A stretch of DNA of 64,000 nucleotides from Cryomorpha sp963748925. GTDB taxonomy: Bacteria; Bacteroidota; Bacteroidia; Flavobacteriales_D; Cryomorphaceae. The notes beneath the pieces are model-generated. The model was not told where the DNA came from, ran no database searches, and worked only from the letters and a program-made list of their open reading frames with translations. Location of the stretch: positions 620,001-684,000 of the forward strand of contig CAVVKG010000009.1 of the NCBI GenBank assembly GCA_963748925.1, given 5' to 3'. Position numbers and translations under genes: made by a program. Positions 1 to 9,264 of the stretch are shown here, piece after piece (the first letter of the stretch is position 1; each line of letters starts with the position of its first letter).

Positions 1-27
1 ACGGGACTACCCGTCAATTGTTTTTTA
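1..27 (+). terminator. Possible terminator of a gene upstream of the window
   Basis: A short inverted repeat (ACGGG, 4-nt loop, CCCGT) at 1-14 is followed after a few bases by a run of six T at 20-25. This resembles a weak intrinsic terminator or a leader hairpin before rpsB. The upstream gene lies outside the window, so the role cannot be decided. Confidence 0.35.
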
Positions 28-52
28 ACAGAATGTAAACTAAAAAATCAGT

Positions 53-928
53 ATGTCTGAAATTCAAACAAATGCTCGCTTTAAAGAAATGCTCGATGCG
101 GGTGTTCACTTTGGCCACTTAACACGTAAGTGGAATCCACACATGGCTCCTTATATCTTTGATGAGAAAAAAGGAATCCACATTATTGACCTTAATAAAA
201 CAGCTGCAAAGCTTGATGAGGCTTGTAAAGCCATGGCACAGGTTGCCAAATCAGGTAAAAAAGTTCTTTTTGTTGCTACAAAAAACCAAGCAAGGGTTGC
301 AATTGAAGAAAAAATAGGTCCAACAGGAATGCCTTTTATCGTTGAGCGTTGGTCGGGTGGTATGCTTACCAACTTTGCTACCATCAGAAAAGCGATTCGC
401 AAAATGTCTAGCATCGATAAGATGGAAGCAGATGGAACGTTGAATACCCTTTCAAAAAGAGAGCGTCTTCAAATTTCACGTCAACGTGCCAAACTAGAGA
501 AGAATCTTGGTGGTATTGCTGACTTAACACGACTTCCTTCAGCAATTTTCATTGTTGATATAAACAAAGAAAACATTGCTCTTCTTGAAGCAAAGAAATT
601 GAATATCACCACTTTTGCAATGGTTGATACCAATTCTGACCCAACAAAAGTTGATTTCCCGATTCCATCAAACGATGATGCATCTAAATCAATTTCTGTG
701 GTTCTTGAAAAAATTGCAAATGCCATTCAGGAAGGACTAGATGAGCGCAAGTCTACTAAAGACAAGCAAGCTGCTGAGAAGGCTGAAAGAGCTGCTGAAA
801 AAGCTAAAGCTGATAAGGCAGAGGCTGAGAAAGCAAAAGCTGAAGCCGAAAAAGCGAAAGCTGAAAAAGCTGAAAAGGCTAAGGCTGAAAAAGACGAGAA
901 AAAAGATACAAAAGCTGAGAAAGCTTAA
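53..928 (+). CDS. rpsB: 30S ribosomal protein S2
   Basis: Ribosomal protein S2 of the small subunit. The N-terminus has the typical S2 opening with the FGHLTRKWNP segment near residues 20-29, and the core runs to about residue 226. It is followed by a tail of about 65 residues built almost only from Lys, Ala and Glu in short repeats (EKAKAE type). The family is usually 225-260 residues, so at 291 the tail is a lineage extension. The ATG at 53 gives the expected N-terminus. tsf follows 91 bp downstream, the common rpsB-tsf pairing. The tail is probably a charged disordered or helical extension; its role is unknown. Confidence 0.97.
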   Translation: MSEIQTNARFKEMLDAGVHFGHLTRKWNPHMAPYIFDEKKGIHIIDLNKTAAKLDEACKAMAQVAKSGKKVLFVATKNQARVAIEEKIGPTGMPFIVERWSGGMLTNFATIRKAIRKMSSIDKMEADGTLNTLSKRERLQISRQRAKLEKNLGGIADLTRLPSAIFIVDINKENIALLEAKKLNITTFAMVDTNSDPTKVDFPIPSNDDASKSISVVLEKIANAIQEGLDERKSTKDKQAAEKAERAAEKAKADKAEAEKAKAEAEKAKAEKAEKAKAEKDEKKDTKAEKA

Positions 929-1019
929 GTCAAACACTTTATGCGATTTTGCGCAGACCGGGTTTCTTGAAGAACCAAATGTCTGAGCAAGATGAGCTAA
1001 AAATATCAAATTTAAAAAG

Positions 1020-1850
1020 ATGAAAATTACTGCTGCTGACGTTAATAAACTGAGAAAGCAAACCGGAGCGGGAATGATGGACTGCAAGAAAGCCCTCGTA
1101 GAAGCGAATGGCAATTTTGAAGAGGCTGTTGACTTCCTGAGAAAGCAAGGTCAAAAAGTTGCTGCAAAACGCAGCGATCGCGATGCTTCTGAAGGTACTG
1201 TTCTTGCTAAAACTACCGACAATGGTAAATTGGGTGCAATCATTATGCTTAACTGCGAAACTGATTTCGTAGCCCAGAATGCAGATTTCGTAAAATTTGC
1301 TGAAAACATTCTCAATACTGCCATTGATAAAAAACCCGCTGATCTGGAAGCCCTTAAGGCACTTCCATACATGGATAGCGGACTTACAATTGCTGAGAAA
1401 ATAACTGAGCAAACAGGTGTAATTGGTGAGAAAATTGAGCTTTCAAGTTACGATACTGTTGAGGCTGATAAAGTTGTAGCTTACATTCACCCGGGTAACA
1501 AACTTGCCAGTGTGGTTGGTTTGAACAAAGATGGAAACTACGATGATCTGGGTCGCGATATCGCGATGCAGGTTGCCGCTATGGCTCCGGTAGCTCTTGA
1601 TAAAGATGGAGTACCTAAAGACGTAGTAGACAGAGAGATTGAAGTTGGAAAAGAACAAGCTATCCAGGAAGGTAAGCCGGCTGAAATGGCTGAGAAAATT
1701 GCCATGGGTAGATTGAATAAATTCTATCAGGAAAATACATTGCTGAACCAATCTTTTATCAAAGACAATAAAAAATCCATTAAGCAATACCTCGGTGATG
1801 CTGAAAAAGGATTGAGCGTTACAGATTTTAAGAGATTTTCGCTTAGCTAA
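1020..1850 (+). CDS. tsf: Translation elongation factor Ts
   Basis: EF-Ts, the guanine nucleotide exchange factor for EF-Tu. The N-terminal UBA-like domain (residues 1-45) carries the LRKQTGAGMMDCKKAL signature. The TDFVAQN motif at residues 81-87 is the conserved EF-Tu contacting segment. The length of 276 fits the family. It is co-oriented with rpsB and is followed by a strong intrinsic terminator, so rpsB-tsf probably ends one transcription unit. Confidence 0.97.
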   Translation: MKITAADVNKLRKQTGAGMMDCKKALVEANGNFEEAVDFLRKQGQKVAAKRSDRDASEGTVLAKTTDNGKLGAIIMLNCETDFVAQNADFVKFAENILNTAIDKKPADLEALKALPYMDSGLTIAEKITEQTGVIGEKIELSSYDTVEADKVVAYIHPGNKLASVVGLNKDGNYDDLGRDIAMQVAAMAPVALDKDGVPKDVVDREIEVGKEQAIQEGKPAEMAEKIAMGRLNKFYQENTLLNQSFIKDNKKSIKQYLGDAEKGLSVTDFKRFSLS

Positions 1851-1870
1851 GATCTTAATTAGAACAGATT

Positions 1871-1902
1871 AAAGGAGAGACGGTTGTTTCTCCTTTTTTT
1901 TT
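1871..1902 (+). terminator. Intrinsic terminator after tsf
   Basis: An 8-bp stem (AAAGGAGA / TCTCCTTT) with a 10-nt loop runs directly into a T tract, 20 bp after the tsf stop codon. Confidence 0.85.
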
Positions 1903-1940
1903 GATATTTTTCGCCAACGTTAAAAAGTAGCCCAAGCCTC

Positions 1941-2648
1941 ATGAAATACAAACGTATTTTACTCAAACTTAGTGGAGAAGCCCTGATGGGTGATAAACAA
2001 TATGGAATTGATAACAACCGCTTAAAGCAATATGCGAAAGAAATACGGGCAATTCACGACATGGGAGTTGAAATTGCCATCGTTATTGGTGGCGGAAATA
2101 TCTTTAGAGGTTTGCAAGCAGCAGAAGGTGGAATAGAAAGAACCCAAGGAGATTATATGGGAATGCTGGCCACTGTTATAAATGGAATTGCTTTGCAGTC
2201 AGCCCTGGAAGTATTGAATTTGAAAACCCGGCTCCTATCCGCAATCAAGATGGAACAAATTGCAGAACCTTTTATTCGCCGAAGAGCGGTGAGACACCTA
2301 GAAAAAGGCCGTATTGTAATTTTTGGTGCCGGTACAGGTAATCCATATTTTACTACGGATTCTGCCGCTTCACTCCGGGCTATCGAAATTGAGGCGGATG
2401 TGATTTTGAAAGGAACACGCGTAGATGGTATCTACTCTGCTGATCCAGAAAAGGATAAAACAGCCACAAAATACAGCACTATTACATTTAATGAAGTGTA
2501 TGAAAAGGGATTGAATGTAATGGATCTCACGGCTTTTACGCTTTGTAACGAAAACAAACTCCCAATTATAGTATTTGATATGAATGCCACCGGAAATTTG
2601 AAGCGCGTCGTAGAAGGCGAGCAGGTTGGTACTTTGGTTAATTTTTAA
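1941..2648 (+). CDS. pyrH: Uridylate kinase (UMP kinase)
   Basis: UMP kinase of the amino-acid kinase fold, phosphorylating UMP to UDP in pyrimidine synthesis. Visible family features are the N-terminal LLKLSGEAL strand, the GGNIFRG loop at residues 51-57, and the TDSAASLRA and KGTRVDGIY segments. The length of 235 is normal. It is followed 11 bp later by frr, the widespread pyrH-frr pairing, and is separated from tsf by a terminator, so it likely has its own promoter. Confidence 0.97.
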   Translation: MKYKRILLKLSGEALMGDKQYGIDNNRLKQYAKEIRAIHDMGVEIAIVIGGGNIFRGLQAAEGGIERTQGDYMGMLATVINGIALQSALEVLNLKTRLLSAIKMEQIAEPFIRRRAVRHLEKGRIVIFGAGTGNPYFTTDSAASLRAIEIEADVILKGTRVDGIYSADPEKDKTATKYSTITFNEVYEKGLNVMDLTAFTLCNENKLPIIVFDMNATGNLKRVVEGEQVGTLVNF

Positions 2649-2659
2649 TTGCTTAAAAA

Positions 2660-3223
2660 ATGCAAGAAGATTTAGATCTTATTATCGGCGCCGCCGAAGA
2701 GTCAATGGCCAATTCAATAAGCCATTTAGAAGATGAATTGTTGAAGATTAGAGCAGGTAAGGCAAGTCCTTCAATGCTATCAAGTGTAATGGTAGATTAT
2801 TATGGTACAATGACCAAGCTCACGCAGGTGGCTAATGTAAATACGCCAGATGCAAAAACCATTCGCATACAACCATGGGAAAAATCTATGATTGAACCCA
2901 TTGAGAAAGCCATCGCTTATTCTAACCTTGGGTTAAACCCGCAGAATAACGGAGAAGTAATTATGATTACCGTACCTCCGCTTACTGAAGAGCGACGCCG
3001 TGACCTTGTAAAAAGCGCTAAAGCAGAATCAGAGCATGCGCGAGTTTCTATCAGAAATGCCAGAAAAGAAGCCAACGACGAAATAAAAAAGCTACAAAAG
3101 GATGGCTTAAGTGAAGATCTCGCCAAAGGAGCTGAAACTGAAGTGCAGGAGCTCACAGACACCTACAACAAAAAAGTTGATCTGGAAGTAGAGCGTAAGG
3201 AGAAAGATATTATGACGATATAA
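2660..3223 (+). CDS. frr: Ribosome recycling factor
   Basis: RRF, which with EF-G splits post-termination ribosomes. The 187-residue length and the conserved segments KIRAGKASPSML (N-terminal helix) and PPLTEERRRDLVK (domain II to III hinge) identify it. It sits 11 bp after pyrH, and the next gene starts 21 bp downstream, so the three may be cotranscribed. Confidence 0.96.
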   Translation: MQEDLDLIIGAAEESMANSISHLEDELLKIRAGKASPSMLSSVMVDYYGTMTKLTQVANVNTPDAKTIRIQPWEKSMIEPIEKAIAYSNLGLNPQNNGEVIMITVPPLTEERRRDLVKSAKAESEHARVSIRNARKEANDEIKKLQKDGLSEDLAKGAETEVQELTDTYNKKVDLEVERKEKDIMTI

Positions 3224-3244
3224 AGTCTGAGTAAATATCATTCC

Positions 3245-3826
3245 ATGAACCGGAATAAAACCTTAATCGTAGATAATTACGATTCATTTACTTTTAACCT
3301 GGTTCATATTATCGAAGCCATTTTAGATGCTGAGGTAGTCGTAAAACGAGTCGATGAAGTAGCTGTAGAAGAGCTTAAGAACTACCATCAAATTGTGTTT
3401 TCTCCCGGACCCGGCTTACCCGGCGAGTCGCCTAACCTGCTCAATCTTATTCGTGAATCTATGCGCCTGAATATGCGGGTGCTCGGCGTTTGTCTGGGCT
3501 TACAGGCAATGGCTGTCGCCGAAGGTGCCGAGCTTAAGAATCTGGATACCGTGCATCATGGGGTCTCTGAACAGATAGAAATATTGAAGTCTGATTCGAT
3601 TCTATATCGAAAGTGCAGTGCCAAACCCCTTATTGGAAGATACCACTCCTGGGTAGTGAATGAGGAGAAATTACCCGAATATTGGATTGTTACTTCACGT
3701 GATGAGAAAGGCGAGGTGATGTCGATCGAACATAAGAACAAACCCTTTTACGGAATTCAGTTTCACCCGGAAAGTGTTTTAACGCAGGAAGGAAGGGTGA
3801 TTTTAGAGGGGTTTTTGAAGCCCTAG
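3245..3826 (+). CDS. pabA: Glutamine amidotransferase subunit, anthranilate/aminodeoxychorismate synthase component II
   Basis: A class I glutamine amidotransferase (193 residues) that would supply ammonia to a chorismate-using synthase. The nucleophile is Cys83 in GVCLGLQ, and His174 and Glu176 in HPES complete the triad. The oxyanion segment SPGPGLP is at 53-59. TrpG and PabA cannot be separated by sequence alone. No trpE or pabB is adjacent, which favours a folate or dual-purpose enzyme. Its TAG stop overlaps the stop codon of the convergent gene within a shared CTAG. Confidence 0.85.
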   Translation: MNRNKTLIVDNYDSFTFNLVHIIEAILDAEVVVKRVDEVAVEELKNYHQIVFSPGPGLPGESPNLLNLIRESMRLNMRVLGVCLGLQAMAVAEGAELKNLDTVHHGVSEQIEILKSDSILYRKCSAKPLIGRYHSWVVNEEKLPEYWIVTSRDEKGEVMSIEHKNKPFYGIQFHPESVLTQEGRVILEGFLKP

Positions 3827-4887
3827 GCTTCACTCCAAACTTTTGTGCCTTCACTGCAATTCTTACAAATGTCAATCTCACTTCTTGACATTAATAAGCT
3901 CTTTCTGAAATTGGTATATTGATTCCCGTTCCAAATTTCCCGAAAGGATGAGGAACCCAGCTGTCCCAATTCATGCGTAGCATCTTTGTCAAAACAACAA
4001 GGCACAATCCGCCCATCCCAGGTGATTACACATGAGTGCCACATTTTCCAACACTGGTTTAATAGCTTATTCTTAATCGTCCACTTACCGTCTTTTCCTT
4101 CCTTGTAGCGCGCGTATTTGTCGATAGTTGGTATGAGGGGATTCCCATTTTCAAACTCATACACCTGAGCGGTTTTAAACAGCACGCCATCGACTCCCAT
4201 TTTCTTTCCGAGCTTTTTTACATCATCTATTTGATGCTCATTGGGCTTTACCACAAGAAACTGGAAGTATACGAGGGGGTACTTTGCCTTTCGGCGAATC
4301 TTGGCATCCAGAATTTTCTCTGTACCGGTAATGACCTTATCCAAACTGCCTTTTTTGCGATACTGCTCATAAACCTTCTGAGTGGTTCCATCTATGGAAA
4401 TGATAAGCTTATTGAGACCCGAATCAATAATTTGATCGGCGAGTTTATCGTTGATAAAGTGTGCGTTTGTGGAAGTCACACTAAAAATTCCCCTGCTTGA
4501 AGCTTCTTTTATAAGATCAATCATTTTGGGATGGATAAATGGCTCGCCTTGAAAGTAAAAGGTGATGTATTGCAGATAGCTTCCAATCTCATCGAGCACA
4601 TTGCCGAGTAATTCCGGGTTTAAGTTTCCAGTAGGCCGCGAGAATTGTTTTAGTCCGCTTGGACATTCGGGGCAACCGAGATTACACGCTGTAGTAGGTT
4701 CAATAGAGATAGAAAATGGCATCGCCCACTGATGCGATTTGCCGGTAAGGCGCGAAAAGTGATACCCCGCCCAGAGCTTAGCAACATTAAAAAATCGTTT
4801 AGGTGTTGCCTGCTTCAGGTAAAATTTTGCCTGTTGAAAATCTCCTTTTTGCACAGGGCTAAGGTACAATTGACAAGCGATTTTCAA
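3823..4887 (-). CDS. Radical SAM/SPASM domain protein
   Basis: A 354-residue radical SAM protein. The [4Fe-4S]-SAM motif is CNLGCPEC with Cys68, Cys72 and Cys75, preceded by the SIEPTTACN strand. C-terminal cysteines between about 279 and 344 (CWKMWHSC, PCC, CKNC) form a SPASM-type auxiliary cluster domain. About 55 residues precede the radical SAM core. SPASM proteins modify peptides or carry out other radical chemistry; the substrate cannot be told here and no precursor peptide gene is visible next door. It is divergent from the RND gene and convergent with pabA. Confidence 0.85.
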   Translation of the reverse strand: MKIACQLYLSPVQKGDFQQAKFYLKQATPKRFFNVAKLWAGYHFSRLTGKSHQWAMPFSISIEPTTACNLGCPECPSGLKQFSRPTGNLNPELLGNVLDEIGSYLQYITFYFQGEPFIHPKMIDLIKEASSRGIFSVTSTNAHFINDKLADQIIDSGLNKLIISIDGTTQKVYEQYRKKGSLDKVITGTEKILDAKIRRKAKYPLVYFQFLVVKPNEHQIDDVKKLGKKMGVDGVLFKTAQVYEFENGNPLIPTIDKYARYKEGKDGKWTIKNKLLNQCWKMWHSCVITWDGRIVPCCFDKDATHELGQLGSSSFREIWNGNQYTNFRKSLLMSRSEIDICKNCSEGTKVWSEA

Positions 4888-4916
4888 TGAATCGTTTATT
4901 TCAAAGATTTCTATCT

Positions 4917-4924
4917 TATATTTG
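4917..4924 (+). promoter_or_regulatory. Possible -7 box for the RND exporter gene
   Basis: TATATTTG matches the Bacteroidetes -7 consensus TAnnTTTG and lies 26 bp before the ATG at 4951. No clear TTG -33 element is found at the usual spacing. Confidence 0.4.
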
Positions 4925-4950
4925 TTGACTTTACGCAGTATTCTGAGCGC

Positions 4951-7347
4951 ATGTGGGAAAAAGCAGCTGGCTTTATTTTAAGAAATAGAATTCCTTTACT
5001 GGTCTTCATCGGTCTCGTAACCGTTTTTATGGGCTACCAGGCCCAATTTGTAACAATGAGCTACAAATTTGGCGGTATTTTGCCCGAAGACGATAGCACC
5101 CAGGTGGAGTACGACCGGTTTACAGAACGCTTTTCGGAAGATGGAAATATACTCGTATTAGGAGTTAAGGGAGATGCCGTGCACTCATATCCTGTTTTTG
5201 CTGACTGGTACACACTTGGCAACGACCTTCGCAATGTCGAAGGTGTTGACAGCGTTTTTTCTGAAGCCCACCTCTATACCATTAAGAAAAACCCCGATGT
5301 CAGAAAGTTTGACATGGAGCAGGTGGTAAGCCGCAGACCTGAATCGCAGGAAGAGGTAGACAGCTTAAAAGCGATCATTAATAGTCTCCCCTTTTATCGT
5401 GGGTTGCTATTTAACGATAGTACCAATGCTACGCTTATGATGCTCTCAGTAAATAGAGAGAAATTTAACTCTGATGAGCGGGTAAAGGTAGTGGAGGAAA
5501 TTGAAAAAATTGTTGCTGAATTTACCGAGCTTACCGGTCTTCAGGTCCATCTTAGCGGACTTCCCTATATCCGTACCGTTCAAACGGCTAAGATAAAGCA
5601 GGAGCTAGGCTTGTTCGTGGGTCTTTCAGCTTTAATTACCGCTATCCTTATGCTCTTGTTCTTCAAAAGCTTCAGGGTAATGATGATCAGTCTGCTGGTC
5701 GTAATAATTGGGGTAATCTGGTCATTGGGATTCATAAGTCTTTTCGATTTTCAGCTTACCGCCTTAATGGGCCTTATCCCGCCTCTTATAATTGTAATTG
5801 GAGTTCCAAACTGCGTTTTCCTTCTCAATAAGTACCACACTGAGTTTAGAAAACATGGGAATCAGATAAAGGCGCTTAACAGGGTTATTCATAAAGTGGG
5901 TAATGCCACTTTTATGACCAATGCTACTACGGCGATGGGTTTTGCGACTTTTATCTTTACCCAGAGTGCCATGCTAAAGGAGTTTGGTATTGCAGCGTCA
6001 GTTAATATTCTAGGTGTATTCTTCCTCTCGCTTATTATCATTCCATGCATATTTAGTTTTATTCCGCCGCCGCGAGAGCGCCACACAAAACACCTGGACA
6101 GAACTTGGGTTGAAAAAGCAGTGGGCACTTTGCTTTCACTGGTTAAAAATCACCGCAAAGCGGTTTATCTAAGTTCAATCTTGGTTTTGGGGATTAGCAT
6201 TTATGGTGTTAGCAAAATTCAGGCAACGGGCAATATTGTGGATGATTTGCCTAAGGATGATCAGATAATAAAAGATCTGGAATTTTTTGAGGAAAATTTT
6301 GCCGGAGTAATGCCGCTGGAGATATTAGTCAATGCCAAAGATAGCTCCCGGGTTACAAATGATAAAACCCTTCGTAAAATTGAAAAGCTTCAGGAAACAC
6401 TTGAGTCTTATCCGGAAATATCGCGCTCACTGGCCATAACCGATGCGCTTAAATTTGCGAAGCAAGCATACTACAATGGTGTGCCCGCTAAGTATTCCTT
6501 ACTTACGAGTTACGAAAAGTCTTTTATTGGTCCCTACTTACGTGGGAATGAGAGCGACGTAGGCGGAGTGTCTCACTTATTCCTTGACTCTACCCAGAGA
6601 GTAACCCGTATTTCTGCTCAAATAGCCGACATCGGAACCAATGAGCTTGATAGCTTAATGGAAAATTTAAAGCCTGAAGTCTACAAAATCTTTCCAAAGG
6701 ATGAGTACAAAGTTACCCTTACGGGAACAAGTATTGTATTTCTGAATGGAACGGATTATTTGATAAAGAACTTGTTCATTAGTCTGGCCATTGCCATTGT
6801 CGTAATCGGTATCCTAATGGCTTTGCTGTTCAATTCAGCACGAATGGTTCTTATTTCTTTGATTCCCAATTTATTGCCCCTTATTTTTACTGCCGGGTTG
6901 ATGGGTTATTTTGGAATAGCTATAAAGCCGTCTACTATTTTGGTATTTAGTATTGCTTTTGGTATTTCGGTTGATGATACCATTCACTTTTTATCGAAAT
7001 ACAGACAGGAGCTTAAAACCCGTGCCTGGGATATGCAGACATGTATACTCAATGCAGTACTCGAAACGGGTGTAAGTATGATTTATACTTCTATTATTCT
7101 CTTCTTTGGTTTTCTTTGCTTTACCGCTTCAAATTTTGGAGGAACAGTAGCACTCGGATTCCTGGTTTCAGTTACGCTATTGATGGCTATGATTTCAAAT
7201 CTCGTCTTGCTTCCAAGTATGTTGATGTCATTCCAAAAGAGCCTTGTTACCAAATCATTTGAAGAGCCTTTGCTCGAAATTGTAAATGAAGAAGAAGATA
7301 TTGAGCTGAATGACCTTGAGATAAGAAACGGCTTCAGAAATGAATAA
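4951..7347 (+). CDS. RND/MMPL family transporter
   Basis: A 798-residue inner membrane protein with the pseudo-repeated RND architecture: one N-terminal helix (about 11-29), a periplasmic domain, a cluster of five helices (about 222-375), then TM7 (about 403-422), a second periplasmic domain and a final helix cluster (about 610-765). The length and absence of long HAE1-type porter domains fit the HAE3/MMPL branch. Substrate is unknown; members export lipids, hopanoids or hydrophobic molecules. The acidic C-terminal tail is cytoplasmic. rfbA follows 12 bp later, so the two are probably cotranscribed. Confidence 0.85.
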   Translation: MWEKAAGFILRNRIPLLVFIGLVTVFMGYQAQFVTMSYKFGGILPEDDSTQVEYDRFTERFSEDGNILVLGVKGDAVHSYPVFADWYTLGNDLRNVEGVDSVFSEAHLYTIKKNPDVRKFDMEQVVSRRPESQEEVDSLKAIINSLPFYRGLLFNDSTNATLMMLSVNREKFNSDERVKVVEEIEKIVAEFTELTGLQVHLSGLPYIRTVQTAKIKQELGLFVGLSALITAILMLLFFKSFRVMMISLLVVIIGVIWSLGFISLFDFQLTALMGLIPPLIIVIGVPNCVFLLNKYHTEFRKHGNQIKALNRVIHKVGNATFMTNATTAMGFATFIFTQSAMLKEFGIAASVNILGVFFLSLIIIPCIFSFIPPPRERHTKHLDRTWVEKAVGTLLSLVKNHRKAVYLSSILVLGISIYGVSKIQATGNIVDDLPKDDQIIKDLEFFEENFAGVMPLEILVNAKDSSRVTNDKTLRKIEKLQETLESYPEISRSLAITDALKFAKQAYYNGVPAKYSLLTSYEKSFIGPYLRGNESDVGGVSHLFLDSTQRVTRISAQIADIGTNELDSLMENLKPEVYKIFPKDEYKVTLTGTSIVFLNGTDYLIKNLFISLAIAIVVIGILMALLFNSARMVLISLIPNLLPLIFTAGLMGYFGIAIKPSTILVFSIAFGISVDDTIHFLSKYRQELKTRAWDMQTCILNAVLETGVSMIYTSIILFFGFLCFTASNFGGTVALGFLVSVTLLMAMISNLVLLPSMLMSFQKSLVTKSFEEPLLEIVNEEEDIELNDLEIRNGFRNE

Positions 7348-7359
7348 AAACCAATCGCA

Positions 7360-8221
7360 ATGAAAGGAATTATTCTTGCCGGTGGATCTGGCACCCGTTT
7401 ATACCCGCTTACCATAGCGGTAAGCAAGCAGCTTATGCCGGTATACGATAAGCCAATGATCTATTATCCACTTTCTACGCTAATGAGCGCAGGCATAAGC
7501 GAAATTCTTATCATTTCAACTCCTCACGACATGCCTCACTTTAAGAAGCTGCTTGGGCGATGGTGAGCGTTTGGGATGTAAATTTACTTATGCTGTGCAG
7601 GAAAAGCCCAATGGACTGGCTCAGGCATTTGTAATAGGAGCAGATTTTATCGGAGATGATAAAGTGGCCTTGATATTAGGCGACAATATTTTCTACGGAA
7701 TGGGTCTCGAGAAATTACTTCAGGAAAATACAAATCCCGACGGCGGGATTGTATATGCTTATCACGTTTCTGATCCTGAGCGATACGGAGTGGTAGAATT
7801 CGATAAGGAAAAACGCGCTCTATCTATCGAGGAAAAACCCACTAAACCGAAATCTAATTTTGCTGTTCCCGGACTCTACTTCTATGACAATGATGTAGTT
7901 GGAATTGCGAGATCACTTACTCCAAGCGCTCGTGGTGAATACGAAATCACCGATGTGAACAAGGAGTACTTGAAGCGGGGAAACCTCAAAGTTTCTATTC
8001 TCGATAGAGGAACGGCCTGGTTAGACACGGGCACCTTCGCTTCGCTCATGCAAGCTGCACAGTTTGTAGAAGTAATTGAAGACCGGCAAGGATTGAAAAT
8101 AGGCTGTATTGAAGAAATAGCTTATGAAATGGGCTATATTAATGCCGATCAGCTCAACAAAATAGCACAGCCATTGGTTAAAAGCGGATACGGACAATAT
8201 TTATTGAATCTGCTTAAATGA
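7360..8221 (+). CDS. rfbA: Glucose-1-phosphate thymidylyltransferase, frameshifted
   Basis: RmlA/RfbA makes dTDP-glucose from dTTP and glucose 1-phosphate, the first step of dTDP-rhamnose synthesis. The N-terminal part shows the nucleotide-binding GGSGTRLYPLT loop and the SKQLMPVYDKPMIYYPL segment. The second part shows KPNGLAQAFVIG, LGDNIFYG and GTAWLDTGT. The two parts lie in different frames: the first reads into TGA at 7564-7566. Removing one G from the GGG at 7555-7557 restores the family sequence LLGDGERLG and a 286-residue enzyme of normal length. This is a sequencing error or a fresh mutation. Its stop overlaps the next gene's ATG by 4 bp (ATGA). No rfbBCD are seen nearby. Confidence 0.9.
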
Positions 8222-9198
8222 GTAAAATTTTTTCTGATTTGCAGCAACAGTTTGAGGAAGCTCTGCTGGCATACACCAATTCGCTCCCTTCCAATCCGCT
8301 TCACACACCCATTAAGTACATACTTTCTCTTGGTGGAAAGCGTATCAGACCTATTCTTGTCTTACTTGCGGGACGTGCCTTTAATGCGAATCACGGGCAG
8401 GCACTTCGCGCTTCGCTGGCCGTCGAGATTTTCCATAATTTCTCGCTCGTGCATGATGATATTATGGACAAGGCTCCCCTGCGTCGCGGCCGTGAAACGG
8501 TGCACCAAAGGTGGGATAGCAATGCTGCAATCCTTTCGGGGGATGCAATGCTGATTGAAGCCTATAAGCAACTAAGCCTTTCGGGTAGTGAAAAGCTTGA
8601 CGTCATTCTCGATTTGTTTAATACCACTTCACTTGAAGTATGCGAAGGCCAGCAGCTTGATATGGATTTTGAAGAGCTAACAGATGTTTCTGTAAGCCAG
8701 TACATTGAAATGATCAAACTCAAAACGGCTGTTCTTTTAGGCTGTAGCCTTAGGATGGGCGCCCTTCTGGGAAATGCCTCCAAAGAGGATTGTGACCATA
8801 TCTATAATTTTGGAATGCACTGTGGAATTGGATTTCAAATTCAGGATGATTACCTCGACGCTTTTGGCGATCCAGAAAATTTTGGGAAGCAGGTTGGAGG
8901 TGATATTTTGTCAAATAAAAAGACGTATTTGATAATTAAAGCTTTGGAGTTGGCTGACGACGAGAACCGAAAAGAACTTGAAAACATTTATTTTCGGAAT
9001 GCGATCGCTGATGAAGGTACTAAAGTAGACCGGGTACTGGCTATATTCAAAGACTTGGAAATAGACAAAGTAACCGAATTGGAATCACGTAAGCATTTTG
9101 AACTTGCCCAAAAAGAACTTGATAGCACATCGCTAAGCGCAGAGCAAAAAACCGGGTTTCTGGAGTTTTTGGAAATGCTTCAGGGAAGGAGAAAGTAG
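8218..9198 (+). CDS. Polyprenyl (trans-isoprenyl) diphosphate synthase
   Basis: A 326-residue prenyl transferase that condenses isopentenyl diphosphate with allylic diphosphates. The first Asp-rich motif DDIMD is at residues 80-84, followed by LRRGRETVHQ. The second, DDYLD, is at 210-214 in GFQIQDDYLDAFGD. GGKRIRP at 39-45 binds pyrophosphate. Phe75, five residues before the first motif, is of the kind associated with shorter products (C15-C20), but the chain length cannot be assigned from this alone. It overlaps rfbA by 4 bp, suggesting translational coupling. Confidence 0.9.
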   Translation: MSKIFSDLQQQFEEALLAYTNSLPSNPLHTPIKYILSLGGKRIRPILVLLAGRAFNANHGQALRASLAVEIFHNFSLVHDDIMDKAPLRRGRETVHQRWDSNAAILSGDAMLIEAYKQLSLSGSEKLDVILDLFNTTSLEVCEGQQLDMDFEELTDVSVSQYIEMIKLKTAVLLGCSLRMGALLGNASKEDCDHIYNFGMHCGIGFQIQDDYLDAFGDPENFGKQVGGDILSNKKTYLIIKALELADDENRKELENIYFRNAIADEGTKVDRVLAIFKDLEIDKVTELESRKHFELAQKELDSTSLSAEQKTGFLEFLEMLQGRRK

Positions 9199-9222
9199 AT
9201 TCGCTAACTCTTTAGTTTTGAT

Positions 9223-9230
9223 TATTTTTG
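9223..9230 (+). promoter_or_regulatory. Possible -7 box upstream of the 177-residue protein
   Basis: TATTTTTG fits TAnnTTTG and lies 34 bp before the TTG start at 9265. No good -33 TTG is seen. Confidence 0.3.
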
Positions 9231-9264
9231 ACTTTCTCAATTACAACCGGTTAATCTCTACTGC

